From: Nocardia testacea NBRC 100365
GTDB taxonomy: Bacteria > Actinomycetota > Actinomycetes > Mycobacteriales > Mycobacteriaceae
Direction: 5' to 3'
NCBI RefSeq assembly: GCF_000308775.1
Contig: NZ_BAGJ01000127.1
Coordinates: 1-50,862, forward strand
DNA length: 50,862 nt
The notes below the pieces were generated by a model. The model ran no database searches. It saw only the letters and a list, made by a program, of their open reading frames with translations, and was not told the origin of the DNA. The position numbers were made by a program, and so were the translations under genes. Positions 26,877 through 38,904 of the stretch are shown one piece after another (positions within the stretch are counted from its first letter, which is position 1; every line of letters starts with the position of its first letter).

Positions 26877-27560
26877 TCAGGGCAGGCGCCAGTCCACCGG
26901 CTCGGCGCCGAGTTCGTCCAGCAATTCATTGACCCGGGAGAACGGACGCGAGCCGAAAAACCCGCGCGATGCCGACAGCGGTGACGGGTGCGCGGATTCG
27001 ATACTGGGCACCTCCGCCGCCGCCAGCGCCGGTTTCAGGGAGGCGGCATCGCGGCCCCACAGCACCGCAACCAGCGGCTCGTCGCGGGCCACCAGGGCCG
27101 CGATCGCCTGCTCGGTGACCTTTTCCCAGCCTTTGCCGCGATGGGAGGCCGGTTTGCCGGGAGATACCGTGAGGACCCGGTTCAGCATCAGCACACCCTG
27201 GCGCGACCAGGGGCTGAGGTCGCCGCAACTCGGGGTGGGATGGCCCAGGTCCTTGGTGTATTCGGCGAAGATGTTGGCCAGGCTGCGGGGTACCGGCGAA
27301 ACATCCGGCGCCACCGAGAAGCTCAGTCCCATCGGGTGGCCCGGAGTCGGATAGGGGTCCTGGCCCACGATCAGCACGCGGACGGCCTCGAACGGCTCCT
27401 GGAAAGCACGCAGTACATTCTCCCCGGCGGGGAGATACCCGCGGCCCGCGGCGTTCTCGGCACGCAGGAATTCGCCCATCTCCGCAATACGGTCGGCGAC
27501 CGGATCCAGTGCCTTCGCCCAGCCCGGATCGATGATTTCCACGAGTGGTTTCGTGCTCAT
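26877..27560 (-). CDS. ung: Uracil-DNA glycosylase
   Basis: A 227-residue family 1 UDG removing uracil from DNA. Water-activating loop [20 protein letters not shown] (catalytic Asp near residue 68), LMLNRVLTV, and the minor-groove loop [18 protein letters not shown]. The ATG at 27560 fits family length; the longer frame overlaps thiL. The stop-to-start gap from thiL is 11 nt, so ung and thiL are likely one transcript, as in mycobacteria. Confidence 0.96.
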   Translation of the reverse strand: MSTKPLVEIIDPGWAKALDPVADRIAEMGEFLRAENAAGRGYLPAGENVLRAFQEPFEAVRVLIVGQDPYPTPGHPMGLSFSVAPDVSPVPRSLANIFAEYTKDLGHPTPSCGDLSPWSRQGVLMLNRVLTVSPGKPASHRGKGWEKVTEQAIAALVARDEPLVAVLWGRDAASLKPALAAAEVPSIESAHPSPLSASRGFFGSRPFSRVNELLDELGAEPVDWRLP

Positions 27561-27571
27561 GACCGCACAAC

Positions 27572-28603
27572 CTATCGTGAGTGGCCGACATTCGCCGAGT
27601 CCGTCCCGGAGAACGCTTCCCAGCCCTGCGGACCGCGGTACCGGGCGCCGTCCACGGTCACCCCGTGACCGGCCTCGATAGCGCCGATCACGGTCCAGCC
27701 GGGGGGCGGCGGGGAACCGGCCGGCCAGACCCCGGCGAACACATGATCCTCGCCCCCGGTCAGAAGCCATTGCCGCGCATCGGCTTTCAGGAAAGCGGCG
27801 CATTCCGCGAGCTCGGTATCGTGCAGTGCCGCCGAACGCACATCGATCGCGACTCCCGAGGATTCGGCCAGATGCCCGATATCGGCGAGCAACCCGTCGG
27901 AGATATCGGTGAGCGCCATCGGCGGATGGCCGCCGGTCACGGCGGTACGGACGAGGTCGTAGGCGGGTCGCGGGGCACGATGTGCGGCGACCGCACGCGC
28001 CACCCCCGGACCGGGCTCCGTCGAGCGCCCACCCGCCAGCGCCGCGTAACCGGCCGCCGACCAGCCCGGCCGCCCGGCGATCGCGAGGATCCCACCCGCC
28101 CGCGCACCGGATCTGGTCACCGGTTGTTCGCCCAGCGGGTCACCGAAAGCCGTCACCGAGATCACCACCTGTGGGCTGCGCACGATATCCCCACCGGCCA
28201 CCGAGCCTCCCGCCCGTGCCGCCTCCGACCAGAACCCGTCCGCCAACCCGGTCACGAAATCCACCGGAGTCGGCTCCGGTACTCCGAGTCCCACCACATA
28301 GCCGACCGGCTCGGCGCCCATCGCGTAGATATCGGCGGCGTTCTGGGCGATGGCCTTGCGGCCGACCTCTTCCGCGGCCGACCAGTCCAGGCGGAAATGC
28401 CGGTCCTCGATCAACATATCCGTGCTCACCACATAGCGCCCGCGCGCCGCCGCCAGCACCGCCGCGTCGTCACCGGGGCCCAGTTGCACGGCGGGCCCCT
28501 GTTCCCGGCCCGCGTTGATCCGGGCGATGAGGGCGAATTCGCCCACGTCGCGCACCGTCGGTCCTGTACTGATCGTGGGGCCTTCCTCACTCGCTGTTAC
28601 CAC
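27572..28603 (-). CDS. thiL: Thiamine-monophosphate kinase
   Basis: A 343-residue ThiL making thiamine diphosphate from [61 protein letters not shown] (metal/ATP-binding Asp cluster), [10 protein letters not shown] and [12 protein letters not shown] are present. The start is uncertain: GTG 28603 gives an N-terminal extension similar in length to mycobacterial ThiL but has a weak SD; GTG 28555 has AGGA upstream. Divergent from the DUF3515 gene. Confidence 0.92.
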   Translation of the reverse strand: MVTASEEGPTISTGPTVRDVGEFALIARINAGREQGPAVQLGPGDDAAVLAAARGRYVVSTDMLIEDRHFRLDWSAAEEVGRKAIAQNAADIYAMGAEPVGYVVGLGVPEPTPVDFVTGLADGFWSEAARAGGSVAGGDIVRSPQVVISVTAFGDPLGEQPVTRSGARAGGILAIAGRPGWSAAGYAALAGGRSTEPGPGVARAVAAHRAPRPAYDLVRTAVTGGHPPMALTDISDGLLADIGHLAESSGVAIDVRSAALHDTELAECAAFLKADARQWLLTGGEDHVFAGVWPAGSPPPPGWTVIGAIEAGHGVTVDGARYRGPQGWEAFSGTDSANVGHSR

Positions 28604-28822
28604 CGGTCGCCGCCGCACCGGCCCCGGGCAACGGAGCCGTGCCCACCGGCGGAACGCCACCGTTGCCGTACCCCGGACTCCGCGGGTCCCCGAGCCCGTG
28701 CGCCCGGCCGATACTCCGGCGCTTCCCGCACGACGGTACCCTGTGCCCGGTGACCAGGCGCGGCGGCCGGGACACCGCGTGCGCCCGCCGCCGTGTACGC
28801 GCTGACGAAAGGACCGCCGAGG

Positions 28823-29416
28823 ATGCCGGGGACATCGCCGGACCAGGACACCGAAACCCCGGACGGCAGCGGCGCCGAACGTAGCGGGTATTCGCCCGCA
28901 CTGATCGCGACCGCGGTCGCGCTGCCTATCGCACTGCTGATCGGTGTGGTGGTCGCGGCGGTCATCGCCGCGCGGACACCGGTCGAACGCGAACCGCTCG
29001 CACTGGGTCCGGTGCCGGCGCCCGCGGCGAACGGTCCCGCCTGTGCCACCCTGCTGCCCGCACTGCCCGCCGACCTCGGCGAGTACACCCGCGCCACCCT
29101 GGTCGAACCGGCGCCTCCGGCGACAACTGCCTGGCAGCTGCCCGAGGGCGGTGAACCGATCGTGCTGCGCTGCGGACTCGACCGCCCGCTGGAATTCAAT
29201 CGGGCGTCCCCGTTACAGGTGGTCAACGGCGTGCAGTGGTTCGAAATCCGCGACGACGCGGCCGCCACCGCCACCTGGTTCGCGGTGGACCGCGAAACCT
29301 ATATCGCGCTCACGGTTCCCGACGGGTCCGGCCCGACTCCGCTACAGGCGGTGTCGGATACCGTCACCGCGCAGTTGCCGGCCCGCCCGATCGACCCGGG
29401 CGAACTGCCGAACTGA
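28823..29416 (+). CDS. DUF3515 family membrane-anchored protein
   Basis: A 197-residue actinobacterial DUF3515 protein. After a 25-residue cytoplasmic segment, one hydrophobic helix (ALIATAVALPIALLIGVVVA) anchors an external domain containing PACATLLPALPADLGEY, VLRCGLDRP, NGVQWFEI and TWFAVDRETYIALTVP, the conserved family core with two cysteines. Function unknown. ATG 28823 is chosen with AAAGGA upstream; GTG 28793 is possible. Its stop lies 6 nt from the end of convergent ddl, the same neighbourhood as mycobacterial Rv2980-ddlA. Confidence 0.85.
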   Translation: MPGTSPDQDTETPDGSGAERSGYSPALIATAVALPIALLIGVVVAAVIAARTPVEREPLALGPVPAPAANGPACATLLPALPADLGEYTRATLVEPAPPATTAWQLPEGGEPIVLRCGLDRPLEFNRASPLQVVNGVQWFEIRDDAAATATWFAVDRETYIALTVPDGSGPTPLQAVSDTVTAQLPARPIDPGELPN

Positions 29417-29422
29417 GCACGG

Positions 29423-30538
29423 TCAGCGCAGCCCGGTACCGCGGGCGAGGGCCGTCTCCACGAGGGTGGTCAGCAGTTTGCCGTAACCGACCCCGGTCTC
29501 GTCCCACATCCGCGGATACATCGAGATCGGGGTGAACCCGGGCATGGTGTTGATCTCGTTGATCACCGGGCCGTCCTCGGTCAGGAAGAAGTCGACGCGG
29601 GCCAGGCCCTGGCAGTCCAGCGCGCGGAAGGCGCGTACCGCGATCTCGCGGACCTCGTCGGACACCTCGTCGTCGAGTTTGGCCGGTACGTCGAATTCGC
29701 AGACGTCGTCGAGGTATTTGGTGTCGAAATCGTAGAAGGCGGGACCGGGTTTCTCACCGGCGTCGGCATCGGCCAGATCCTCGGGCATCTTGATCTCGGC
29801 GAGCACACTGGCTTCCACCCGGCCATCCGGGAATTCCAGCACCCCGCATTCGACCTCGCGGCCCACGATGCCCGCCTCCACGATCACCTTCGGGTCGTGG
29901 GCGCGGGCGGCGGCGATCGCGGTGTCGAGATCGGCCCACTCGGTGACCTTGGTGATCCCGATGGAGGAACCACCGCGCGCGGGTTTCACGAACACCGGCA
30001 ATCCCAGCCGTTCCCGCTGCGCGGGGGTGACGGTGGCGGTGCCCGGCCGCAACACCACCTGCACGCCGACCGGCAGTCCGTCGGCGGCGAGAAGTTTCTT
30101 GGTGAACTCCTTGTCCATGCCGGCCGCGCTGGCCAGCACCCCGGGTCCCACGTAGGGAATGCCCGCCAGTTCGAGCATGCCCTGCACGGTGCCGTCCTCG
30201 CCGAACGCCCCGTGCAGTACCGGGAACACCACATCGACGGCGTCGAGGGCGGTGTGCGGATCGTCGAGGGAGACCAGTGTCCCGGCGCGGCTCGGGTCCG
30301 CGGCCAGCATCAGTTCCCGGCCACCCCCGGTGACCGAGGGCAGGGTCCGGTCGTGCCGGCCCAGTTCGGCGGCGTCGGTATCGGTGAGCACCCAGGTGCC
30401 CTCCGGGGTGATTCCGATCGGCACCGCCTCGAACCGTGCCGGATCGAGGTTCCGCAGCACAGCACCCGCCGATACACACGACACCGTGTGCTCGTTGCTG
30501 CGTCCGCCGAAAACTACGGCCACCCTGATCCGGTTCAT
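29423..30538 (-). CDS. ddl: D-alanine--D-alanine ligase
   Basis: A 371-residue ATP-grasp ligase making D-Ala-D-Ala for peptidoglycan. [20 protein letters not shown] at the N-terminus, [32 protein letters not shown] (ATP-grasp lysine and Ser loop) and [23 protein letters not shown] with the metal-binding E-x-N. ATG 30538 begins the conserved core; the longer 30571 start is rejected. Follows gpsA by 55 nt, same strand. Confidence 0.96.
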   Translation of the reverse strand: MNRIRVAVVFGGRSNEHTVSCVSAGAVLRNLDPARFEAVPIGITPEGTWVLTDTDAAELGRHDRTLPSVTGGGRELMLAADPSRAGTLVSLDDPHTALDAVDVVFPVLHGAFGEDGTVQGMLELAGIPYVGPGVLASAAGMDKEFTKKLLAADGLPVGVQVVLRPGTATVTPAQRERLGLPVFVKPARGGSSIGITKVTEWADLDTAIAAARAHDPKVIVEAGIVGREVECGVLEFPDGRVEASVLAEIKMPEDLADADAGEKPGPAFYDFDTKYLDDVCEFDVPAKLDDEVSDEVREIAVRAFRALDCQGLARVDFFLTEDGPVINEINTMPGFTPISMYPRMWDETGVGYGKLLTTLVETALARGTGLR

Positions 30539-30593
30539 GACCGAACCGTACCCTGCCGGGCCACTGGCCAACCGTGCCGGACCACCGGCGTGG

Positions 30594-31589
30594 CTATTCG
30601 GGTTTTATCTGCCGCCCCAGCAGTTTCTCCAGCGCCGTCTGTACCGCCAGTCCTTCGTGGCATACCTGGTGCACGGCCTCGGTGAGCGGCATCTCCACAT
30701 TCTTGGCCGCGGCCAGCGCGCGCACCGAGGTGCACGATTTCACCCCTTCGGCGACCTGGCCGTGCGTCGCCTCCTGCGCGGCCTGCATGGACCCGCCGCT
30801 CCCGAGGACCTGCCCGAACGAGCGGTTCCGGGACAGCGGGGAAGTACAGGTCGCGATCAGGTCCCCCACTCCGGCCAGCCCGGCCAGGGTCACCGGTTCG
30901 GCGCCCAGTGCCACACCGAGCCGGATGATCTCGGCCAGCCCCCGGGTCATCAGCCCGGCGAGGGAGTTGTCGCCGAACCCCATGCCCGAGGCGATTCCGC
31001 AGGCCAGGGCGATGACATTCTTACAGGCGCCACCCAGTTCGCAGCCGATCACATCGGTGTTGGTGTAGGGCCGGAAGTAACCGGTCACGCAGGCGCGCTG
31101 CACCGCGGCGGCCCGTTCGGCATCGGCGCAGCCGATCACGGTGGCCGCGGGTTGCCCGGCGGCGATCTCCTTGGCCAGGTTGGGCCCCGACAGGACCGCG
31201 ATCCGATCCGGCGCGGCACCGCTGACCTCGGCGATCACCTCACTCATCCGCAGCAGGGTGCCGTTCTCGATCCCCTTGGCCAGACTCAGCAGGGTGGCGT
31301 CGGGGCCGATGGCCGGTGACCAGATCTTCAGATTCGCGCGCAATGATTGCGACGGCACCGCCAGGACCACGATATCGGCGCCGTCGAGTGCCCGCGCGTA
31401 GTCGTCGGTCGCCGCGACCGGCGGCAACTGCACGCCCGGCAGGTAGTAGGGGTTGCGGTGGTCGGTGGCCAGCGCCTCGGCGACCTCGGGCCGGCGGGCC
31501 CAGATGGTCACCTCGGTTCCCGCCTCCGCCAACACCTTCCCGAAAGCCGTGCCCCACGATCCCGCACCCAGTACCGCCGCCCTCGTCAT
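30594..31589 (-). CDS. gpsA: NAD(P)-dependent glycerol-3-phosphate dehydrogenase
   Basis: A 331-residue GpsA supplying sn-glycerol-3-phosphate for phospholipids. Rossmann motif [17 protein letters not shown] (residues 5-21), [14 protein letters not shown], catalytic Lys region [20 protein letters not shown] and [22 protein letters not shown]. Its ATG is 30 nt from the divergent fbiD ATG; CATATT lies 6 nt upstream, suggesting leaderless transcription. Corresponds to mycobacterial gpdA2. Confidence 0.95.
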   Translation of the reverse strand: MTRAAVLGAGSWGTAFGKVLAEAGTEVTIWARRPEVAEALATDHRNPYYLPGVQLPPVAATDDYARALDGADIVVLAVPSQSLRANLKIWSPAIGPDATLLSLAKGIENGTLLRMSEVIAEVSGAAPDRIAVLSGPNLAKEIAAGQPAATVIGCADAERAAAVQRACVTGYFRPYTNTDVIGCELGGACKNVIALACGIASGMGFGDNSLAGLMTRGLAEIIRLGVALGAEPVTLAGLAGVGDLIATCTSPLSRNRSFGQVLGSGGSMQAAQEATHGQVAEGVKSCTSVRALAAAKNVEMPLTEAVHQVCHEGLAVQTALEKLLGRQIKPE

Positions 31590-31619
31590 CAGCCCAATAT
31601 GCCATGACAGGATGGGGCC

Positions 31620-32309
31620 ATGTGCTCGCACACCGTGCACGCCGTCATCGCGGTGAAAACCCTGGACAGCGCCAAGAGCCGGCTGGCCGGAGTCCTGGCC
31701 CCGGCCGAGCGGTCCCGGCTGGTCCTGGCCATGCTGACCGATACCGTGCGCGCGGCCGCGGCGGCCCCGGAAATCGCCTCGATCACCGTGGTCACCCCCG
31801 ATCCCGTGGTGTCCCGCGCGACCCGCGCGCTCGGCGCGACCGTCCATCCCGAACCTCGCAGCGCCACCGCCGGCCCCGACCCGCTCAACACCGCCCTGTC
31901 CACCGCGGCGGCCGCGCTGCGGGACCGCCACGGCGAGGTGGCCGTACTGGCCCTGCAAGCCGATCTGCCGGCCCTGCGCACGCCGGAACTGTCCGCTGTC
32001 CTCGCGGCCGCCCGCGGTGCCCGCGCGTTCGTGGCCGACCATGCGGGCACCGGCACCGCGGCGCTGCTGGCACCGGCCGGTACCGCGCTACGGCCCAGGT
32101 TCGGGCGGGATTCGGCGCATCGCCACCGGGCCGAGGGCGCGGTCCGGCTGCACGGGGACTGGCCGGGCCTGCGCCACGATGTCGATACCGCCGAGGATCT
32201 GGCGGCGGTGCGGGCGCTGGGGACCGGCCCCGATACCGCCGCACTGCTCGGCGAACTCGGCTGGCCGGCTCCGGCCCGGGCCGCGGTGACCCAGGTGTGT
32301 CAGGCGTAA
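31620..32309 (+). CDS. fbiD: Phosphoenolpyruvate/2-phospholactate guanylyltransferase (FbiD/CofC), coenzyme F420 synthesis
   Basis: A 229-residue nucleotidyltransferase of the CofC family: [20 protein letters not shown] with the nucleotide-binding motif near residues 8-27, [26 protein letters not shown] (metal-binding Asp) and [16 protein letters not shown]. In mycobacteria the homologue (Rv2983, FbiD) uses phosphoenolpyruvate and GTP to start F420 assembly. ATG 31620 follows AGGATGG. Same position between gpsA and ppk1 as in mycobacteria. Confidence 0.9.
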   Translation: MCSHTVHAVIAVKTLDSAKSRLAGVLAPAERSRLVLAMLTDTVRAAAAAPEIASITVVTPDPVVSRATRALGATVHPEPRSATAGPDPLNTALSTAAAALRDRHGEVAVLALQADLPALRTPELSAVLAAARGARAFVADHAGTGTAALLAPAGTALRPRFGRDSAHRHRAEGAVRLHGDWPGLRHDVDTAEDLAAVRALGTGPDTAALLGELGWPAPARAAVTQVCQA

Positions 32310-32439
32310 CTCCGCCTTCGCTCCGCCGGGCGGGCTCGGTGGACCGGATCGGCTCGGCCGCGCCAACGGGCAGCCGCCACCGCGTGAACTCGAGATAACA
32401 GTCATCTACGGCATATGCATGGTCACCGGTTCGTAGGGA

Positions 32440-34623
32440 ATGATCGTAGGTGTGAGCGATACGGAAACCATCAAGCAGCAGCAGGTGCTCCCGACCCCGC
32501 CTCCGGCCGCCACCCAGATCCCCGCCGGCGGGACCGCACCCCGTTTGCCGGCCGATCGCTACCTGAACCGGGAGTTGAGCTGGCTGGATTTCAACGCCAG
32601 AGTTCTGGCCCTGGCCGAGGACAGTTCGCTGCCGTTGCTGGAACGCGCGAAATTCCTGGCGATCTTCGCCTCGAACCTCGACGAGTTCTACATGGTCCGC
32701 GTCGCCGGGCTCAAACGCCGCGCCGAAACGGGGCTTTCGGTGCGGTCGGCCGACGGCCGCTCGCCCAACGAGCAACTGGCGCTCATCGCGGCCCGCAGCC
32801 AGGATCTCGCGGTCCGGCACGCCGAGGTCTTCCTCGGCGAGGTCCTCCCCGCGCTCACCGCGGAGGGTATCGAGATCATCGACTGGACCGATCTCGACGA
32901 CGACGAACGGGAACGGTTGTCGGCGCATTTCCAGGAGCAGGTCTTCCCGGTCCTGACCCCGCTGGCCGTGGACCCGGCTCATCCTTTTCCCTACATCAGC
33001 GGACTGAGCCTGAACCTCGCGGTGACAGTCCAGGACGAGAGCACCGGGGGCGAACATTTCGCGCGGGTGAAGGTCCCCGACAATGTGGACCGCTTCGTCC
33101 GGGTGCGCCGGCCCGGACCCAGCGGCGGCGGCATCGCCGCGTTCCTTCCGATGGAAGCGCTCATCGCGGCGCATCTGGATCAGTTGTTCCCCGGGATGAC
33201 CGTGGTGGAGCACCATTCGTTCCGGATCACCCGCAATGCCGATTTCGAAGTCGACGAGGACCGCGACGAGGACCTGTTGCAGGCGCTGGAGCGGGAACTC
33301 GCGCGCCGCCGCTTCGGTTCACCCGTGCGGCTCGAGGTCTCCGACGATATGACCGAGCACATGCTCGATCTGCTGTTGCGCGAGCTCGAGGTCGATCCCG
33401 CCGATGTCATCCAGGTTCCCGGCCTGCTGGACCTGTCCTGCCTGTGGCAGGTGTACGGGGTGGACCGGCCGAACCTCAAGGACGCCCCCTATGTGCCCGC
33501 GACACCGCCCGCGTTCGGCGAACGGGAGACGCCGCGCAATGTGTTCCAGGCGCTGCGCGAGGGTGACGTACTGGTGCACCACCCCTACGATTCGTTCTCC
33601 ACCAGCGTCCAGCGTTTCATCGAACAGGCCGCCGCCGATCCCCAGGTGCTGGCCATCAAACAGACCCTGTATCGCACCTCCGGCGACTCTCCCATCGTGA
33701 ACGCCCTCATCGACGCCGCCGAGGCGGGCAAACAGGTGGTGGCGCTGGTGGAGATCAAGGCCCGGTTCGACGAGCAGGCCAACATCAAATGGGCGCGCAC
33801 GCTGGAACAGGCGGGCGTGCACGTGGTCTACGGCCTGGTCGGGCTGAAGACCCACTGCAAGACCTGCCTGGTGGTGCGCCGCGAGGGTTCCACCATCCGC
33901 CGCTATTGCCATATCGGCACCGGGAACTACAACCCCAAGACCGCCCGGCTGTACGAGGATGTCGGATTGCTCACCGCGGCACCCGAAATTGGTGCCGACC
34001 TCACCGATCTGTTCAATTCGCTCACCGGCTACTCCCGTAAATCCGATTACCGCAATCTGCTGGTGGCCCCGAACGGTATCCGGGCCGGAATCATCGCCCG
34101 GATCGAACGGGAGATCGAACTGGCCGGATCCGGCGCCGAGGCCGGGATCCGGTTGAAGGCCAATGCGCTGGTCGACGAGCAGATCATCGACGCGCTCTAC
34201 CGCGCCTCCCAGGCCGGGGTGCCGGTGCGCATCGTGGTCCGCAGTATCTGCGGGCTCCGGGCCGGTGTCCCGGGGATGAGCGAGAACATCGAGGTGCGGT
34301 CCATTCTGGGCCGCGTGCTGGAACATTCCCGGATTCTCAACTTCCGGGCCCAGAACGAGTTCTGGATCGGTAGCGCCGATATGATGCACCGCAATCTGGA
34401 CCGGCGGGTCGAGGTCATGGCCCAGGTGAAGGACCCCAGGCTGTGCGAGCGGCTCGACGAGATCTTCGAATCCGCCCTGCACCCGATGACCAGATGCTGG
34501 GTCCTGGACTCCGACGGCAACTGGAAATCCAGCCCCGACCGGGCCGGGGCCGGCGGTGACGGTGTCGAAGTCCGCGATCATCAGGTGGCGCTCATGCGAC
34601 TACGCCGTCCGGATCAGCAGTGA
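32440..34623 (+). CDS. ppk1: Polyphosphate kinase 1
   Basis: A 727-residue PPK1 polymerising phosphate from [23 protein letters not shown] (N domain), [16 protein letters not shown], and the catalytic C1/C2 domains with [15 protein letters not shown] (autophosphorylated His in THCKT), [20 protein letters not shown] and [20 protein letters not shown]. The first 30 residues are Pro/Ala-rich and variable; ATG 32440 or GTG 32452 are both possible starts. Its stop overlaps the mutT1 start (GTGA), so the two are translationally coupled. Confidence 0.96.
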   Translation: MIVGVSDTETIKQQQVLPTPPPAATQIPAGGTAPRLPADRYLNRELSWLDFNARVLALAEDSSLPLLERAKFLAIFASNLDEFYMVRVAGLKRRAETGLSVRSADGRSPNEQLALIAARSQDLAVRHAEVFLGEVLPALTAEGIEIIDWTDLDDDERERLSAHFQEQVFPVLTPLAVDPAHPFPYISGLSLNLAVTVQDESTGGEHFARVKVPDNVDRFVRVRRPGPSGGGIAAFLPMEALIAAHLDQLFPGMTVVEHHSFRITRNADFEVDEDRDEDLLQALERELARRRFGSPVRLEVSDDMTEHMLDLLLRELEVDPADVIQVPGLLDLSCLWQVYGVDRPNLKDAPYVPATPPAFGERETPRNVFQALREGDVLVHHPYDSFSTSVQRFIEQAAADPQVLAIKQTLYRTSGDSPIVNALIDAAEAGKQVVALVEIKARFDEQANIKWARTLEQAGVHVVYGLVGLKTHCKTCLVVRREGSTIRRYCHIGTGNYNPKTARLYEDVGLLTAAPEIGADLTDLFNSLTGYSRKSDYRNLLVAPNGIRAGIIARIEREIELAGSGAEAGIRLKANALVDEQIIDALYRASQAGVPVRIVVRSICGLRAGVPGMSENIEVRSILGRVLEHSRILNFRAQNEFWIGSADMMHRNLDRRVEVMAQVKDPRLCERLDEIFESALHPMTRCWVLDSDGNWKSSPDRAGAGGDGVEVRDHQVALMRLRRPDQQ

Positions 34624-35585
34624 ACGACGCGCATACCCCACCGACCTACCCGGATCCCCGGACAGCACCCAATATCCACGCGGCGGGCACCGTCTTGTGG
34701 CGGCACGCACCCGGTTCCGCGGGTGGTATCGAGATCGCGGTCATCCGGCGCCCCAAATACCAGGACTGGTCGTTGCCCAAGGGCAAACTCGACCCCGGCG
34801 AATCGCCCGTCCTGGCGGCGTTCCGGGAGACGGAGGAGGAAACCGGGTTGCGGCCCCGGCTGGGCCGCTATCTCGGCAAAGTGACCTATCCGATCACCGG
34901 GCACCGCAAGATGAAACGGGTCGACTACTGGGCCGCCGAGGTCGTCGACGGGGAATTCAGCGCCAACAACGAGGTCGACGAACTGACCTGGTGCTCACTG
35001 GACACGGTGATGGCGGAGCTGTCGTATCCGATGGACCGCCAGATCGTGCGGGCGTTCACCCGGCTGCCCGCCGATACGCACACCGTGCTGCTGGTGCGCC
35101 ACGCCAAGGCCGGACGACGCGACCGCTACCGGGGACCCGACGACCGGCGCCCGCTGGAGCCGGCCGGTTATCGCCAGTCGCTGGCGCTGGTCCCCAATCT
35201 GCTGGCGTTCGGCGCGCAGGACGTCTATTCGGCCGAACCGCTGCGCTGTGTGCAGACGGTGGCTCCGCTGGCCGAGGAGCTCGGCGTCGAGGTGGAGATC
35301 GAACCGCTACTGGGCGATATCGGCTACGCCGCCGATCCGGACAAGGCCCGGGACCGGATTCGGTCGCTGGTCTCGACGCGGCGGGTCCGGGTGCTGTGCA
35401 GCCAGGGCGACACCATTCCGGACCTGGTCCGCTGGTGGGCGGCCCGGGACGGGATGCGGTTGTCACCCGCGCGGACCCGTAAGGGGTCGGTGTGGGTGCT
35501 GTCGTTCTCGGGTGAGCGGCTGGTGGCCGCCGATCATCTCGACCGATCGCTGTCCGTCGATACCGCGCCCGCGGTCACCGCTTAG
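34620..35585 (+). CDS. mutT1: MutT1-type NUDIX hydrolase fused to histidine-phosphatase domain
   Basis: A 321-residue two-domain protein. Residues about 15-150: NUDIX domain with [18 protein letters not shown] and TEEETGL forming the nudix box. Residues about 157-310: histidine-phosphatase fold starting [11 protein letters not shown] (the RHG-type motif). The expected second histidine motif reads CSQGDTIP, i.e. Gln instead of His. In mycobacteria MutT1 degrades 8-oxo-dGTP and diadenosine polyphosphates. Coupled to ppk1 by GTGA overlap, linking polyphosphate and nucleotide metabolism. Confidence 0.93.
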   Translation: MNDAHTPPTYPDPRTAPNIHAAGTVLWRHAPGSAGGIEIAVIRRPKYQDWSLPKGKLDPGESPVLAAFRETEEETGLRPRLGRYLGKVTYPITGHRKMKRVDYWAAEVVDGEFSANNEVDELTWCSLDTVMAELSYPMDRQIVRAFTRLPADTHTVLLVRHAKAGRRDRYRGPDDRRPLEPAGYRQSLALVPNLLAFGAQDVYSAEPLRCVQTVAPLAEELGVEVEIEPLLGDIGYAADPDKARDRIRSLVSTRRVRVLCSQGDTIPDLVRWWAARDGMRLSPARTRKGSVWVLSFSGERLVAADHLDRSLSVDTAPAVTA

Positions 35586-35625
35586 GACGCGGGCCCCACC
35601 GGCATCGGGCCGAAAAGACGGCTAC

Positions 35626-35648
35626 GCCCCCGGGGGTTGCCCGGGGGC
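35626..35648 (+). terminator. Hairpin terminator after mutT1
   Basis: GCCCCCGGG, loop GGTTG, CCCGGGGGC: 9-bp perfect stem 40 nt after the mutT1 stop. The gene-free stretch from 35649 to 35883 that follows, up to the end of convergent hupB, shows no other feature. Confidence 0.65.
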
Positions 35649-35883
35649 TCGTCCGTCCGGCGTTCCGGTTGTGTGAATCTGCGAATCGCCGAGTCGTCAT
35701 ACCACCCGGTGACTCGCTGACGAGGACCGATCGCGGGGTCTCGTGCCGTCCGCGGGTGCGAGCACGCACCCGGGATCCGGCGGAGTCGAACAGTGCGGCG
35801 GTGCCGCATGGGCGGGCCGGGCACATGGGATCCGGTGGGACCCCGGCTGGAATCAGTGCGTCGCCGGCGCGCTGGGCCGCGGG

Positions 35884-36522
35884 TCAGCGAGCCCTTTTGG
35901 CTGTCGTCTTCTTGGCCGGGGTCCGCTTCGCGGTGGCCGACTTCTTGGCCGTGGACTTGGCGGCCGTGGTGGTCTTCTTGGCGGTGGCCTTCTTGGTGGC
36001 GGCCTTGGCGGGGGTCTTCGTCGCCGTCTTGCGGGCCGCGGCCTTGGTGGCCGTCTTCTTGGCGGCGGTGCTCTTGGCCGGTGCCTTGGTGGCCGTCTTA
36101 CGTGCCGTTGTTTTGGCGGGTGCCTTCGTCGCGGCCTTCTTGGCGGTGGTTTTCTTCGCCGTTGTCTTCTTCGCCGTGGATTTCTTGGCCGCCACAGGAG
36201 CATTGACACCGCGTTTCACGGCGGGCCCGGTTGCCGCGAGCTTCTGTTTACCCGCGATAACCGCCTTGAACTGGGCGCCGGGCCGGAACGCCGGCACCGA
36301 AGTGGGCTTCACCTTGACGGTTTCCCCGGTACGCGGATTCCGCGCCACCCGAGCTGCCCGCTTACGCTGTTCGAACACACCGAATCCGGTGATGGTGACG
36401 CTCTGCCCTTTGTGTACCGCGCGCACGATGGTGTCGACCACATGCTCGACTGCCGCGGTGGCCGTGCGCCTGTCAGTACCCAACTTTTCGGTCAGAACGT
36501 CGATCAGTTCCGCCTTGTTCAT
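35884..36522 (-). CDS. hupB: HU-family nucleoid protein with Lys/Ala-rich tail (HupB)
   Basis: A 212-residue mycobacterial-type HU. Residues 1-95 are the HU dimer fold: [61 protein letters not shown]. Residues 105-212 are a low-complexity basic tail of AKK/ATK/PAK-type repeats similar to histone H1, which binds DNA and is often acetylated or methylated. GGAGG lies 8 nt upstream of the ATG. A possible promoter (TTGCCC, 18 nt, TACCTA) lies upstream. Stand-alone gene. Confidence 0.95.
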   Translation of the reverse strand: MNKAELIDVLTEKLGTDRRTATAAVEHVVDTIVRAVHKGQSVTITGFGVFEQRKRAARVARNPRTGETVKVKPTSVPAFRPGAQFKAVIAGKQKLAATGPAVKRGVNAPVAAKKSTAKKTTAKKTTAKKAATKAPAKTTARKTATKAPAKSTAAKKTATKAAARKTATKTPAKAATKKATAKKTTTAAKSTAKKSATAKRTPAKKTTAKRAR

Positions 36523-36678
36523 TGAATCCTCCGCAGACTAATGGCCCGTCGTCGGACCGACTAGGTACCACGGTAAACCCACATTGGGCAAGAGTCTATG
36601 TGCCACGCCAAAATTCATGTGGTCTAGCACACGCACAGCTACCACGACATCTGAGGGCCCACTAAGAGGCCGAGAACA

Positions 36679-37287
36679 TTACGCCTGCGAAATAGGTTCC
36701 GGCAGGGTCTTTGGTTTCCAAGCCGGCCTTGCCTTTTCGAACTCGGCGATCACATCGCTACGCCGCAGCGTCAGGCCGATGTCGTCCAAACCCTCCAACA
36801 GGCGCCACCTGGTGTAGTCGTCAATATCGAACGGCAACACGATGGTTCCTGCGGTCACCGTGCGCGCCGCGAGGTCCACAACCAATTCCAGTCCGGGCTG
36901 TTCCTCGAGCAACTTCCAGAGCATTTCGACATCATTCTGTGACATTCGCGCCGCCAGCAGGCCACCCTTGCCCGCATTACCGCGGAAGATGTCGGCGAAA
37001 CGCGAAGAGATAACTACCCGAAAGCCATAGTCCATGAGCGCCCATACGGCGTGCTCACGCGAAGATCCGGTCCCGAAATCCGGCCCGGCCACCAGGACGC
37101 TGCCGTGCTTGTACGGCTCGGTGTTGAGAATGAAGTCCTCGTCACCACGCCAGGCGGCGAACAGGCCGTCTTCGAATCCCGTACGAGTGACGCGCTTCAG
37201 ATAGACGGCGGGGATGATCTGGTCGGTGTCGACATTGGACCGGCGCAGCGGAACGCCGATCCCCTTGTGCACGGTGAAGGCTTCCAT
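36679..37287 (-). CDS. leuD: 3-isopropylmalate dehydratase small subunit
   Basis: A 202-residue LeuD, partner of LeuC in isomerising isopropylmalate. [33 protein letters not shown], broken here as [15 protein letters not shown], then [17 protein letters not shown] and [15 protein letters not shown]. Good SD (GGGAGA) 6 nt upstream. It follows leuC by 49 nt; that gap is AT-rich (TTATAT, TTATAG), so an additional internal promoter is conceivable. Confidence 0.96.
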   Translation of the reverse strand: MEAFTVHKGIGVPLRRSNVDTDQIIPAVYLKRVTRTGFEDGLFAAWRGDEDFILNTEPYKHGSVLVAGPDFGTGSSREHAVWALMDYGFRVVISSRFADIFRGNAGKGGLLAARMSQNDVEMLWKLLEEQPGLELVVDLAARTVTAGTIVLPFDIDDYTRWRLLEGLDDIGLTLRRSDVIAEFEKARPAWKPKTLPEPISQA

Positions 37288-37336
37288 CGTATTTCTCCCT
37301 GTTTCGGCTATAAGTGAGTTTCGATATAAGACGGGC

Positions 37337-38752
<1,416 letters not shown>

Positions 38753-38760
38753 TGTCTCGA

Positions 38761-38826
38761 TCACCTTTCGGGCTCGGCATCCGGCCCGGGCCTGCCCGGC
38801 ACCGGATACGCGCTAGCTGGAATCAT
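38761..38826 (-). CDS. Short upstream ORF ahead of leuC (21 codons)
   Basis: ATG at 38826 preceded by GGAAGGGG with 4-nt spacing, the best SD in the leuC leader. The peptide starts [10 protein letters not shown] and is Pro/Gly-rich with no leucine codon, so it is not a classical leucine attenuator peptide. Its TGA overlaps the in-frame GTG of leuC (GTGA) and lies 8 nt before the leuC ATG. Translational coupling or a ribosome-loading leader is an inference. Confidence 0.4.
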   Translation of the reverse strand: MIPASAYPVPGRPGPDAEPER

Positions 38827-38862
38827 GCGACCCCTTCCAGGACACCACCTGGGCTGTTCGTA

Positions 38863-38904
38863 ATGGCATCTCAGAATGCAGGACGCTAATATCGTTGTAT
38901 GAGA
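38863..38904 (+). promoter_or_regulatory. Promoter of the iclR-type gene with candidate operator
   Basis: ATGGCA (38863-38868), 18 nt, TAATAT (38887-38892), with the start codon ATG at 38899 seven bases after the -10: a leaderless arrangement. An inverted pair TCTCA (38869-38873) and TGAGA (38900-38904) brackets the promoter and may be an autoregulatory or leuCD operator. Assignments are inferred from position. Confidence 0.5.

Noticed and set aside
38761..38826. Classical leucine attenuator peptide
   Set aside because: The upstream ORF contains no leucine codons and no terminator hairpin with U-run separates it from leuC.
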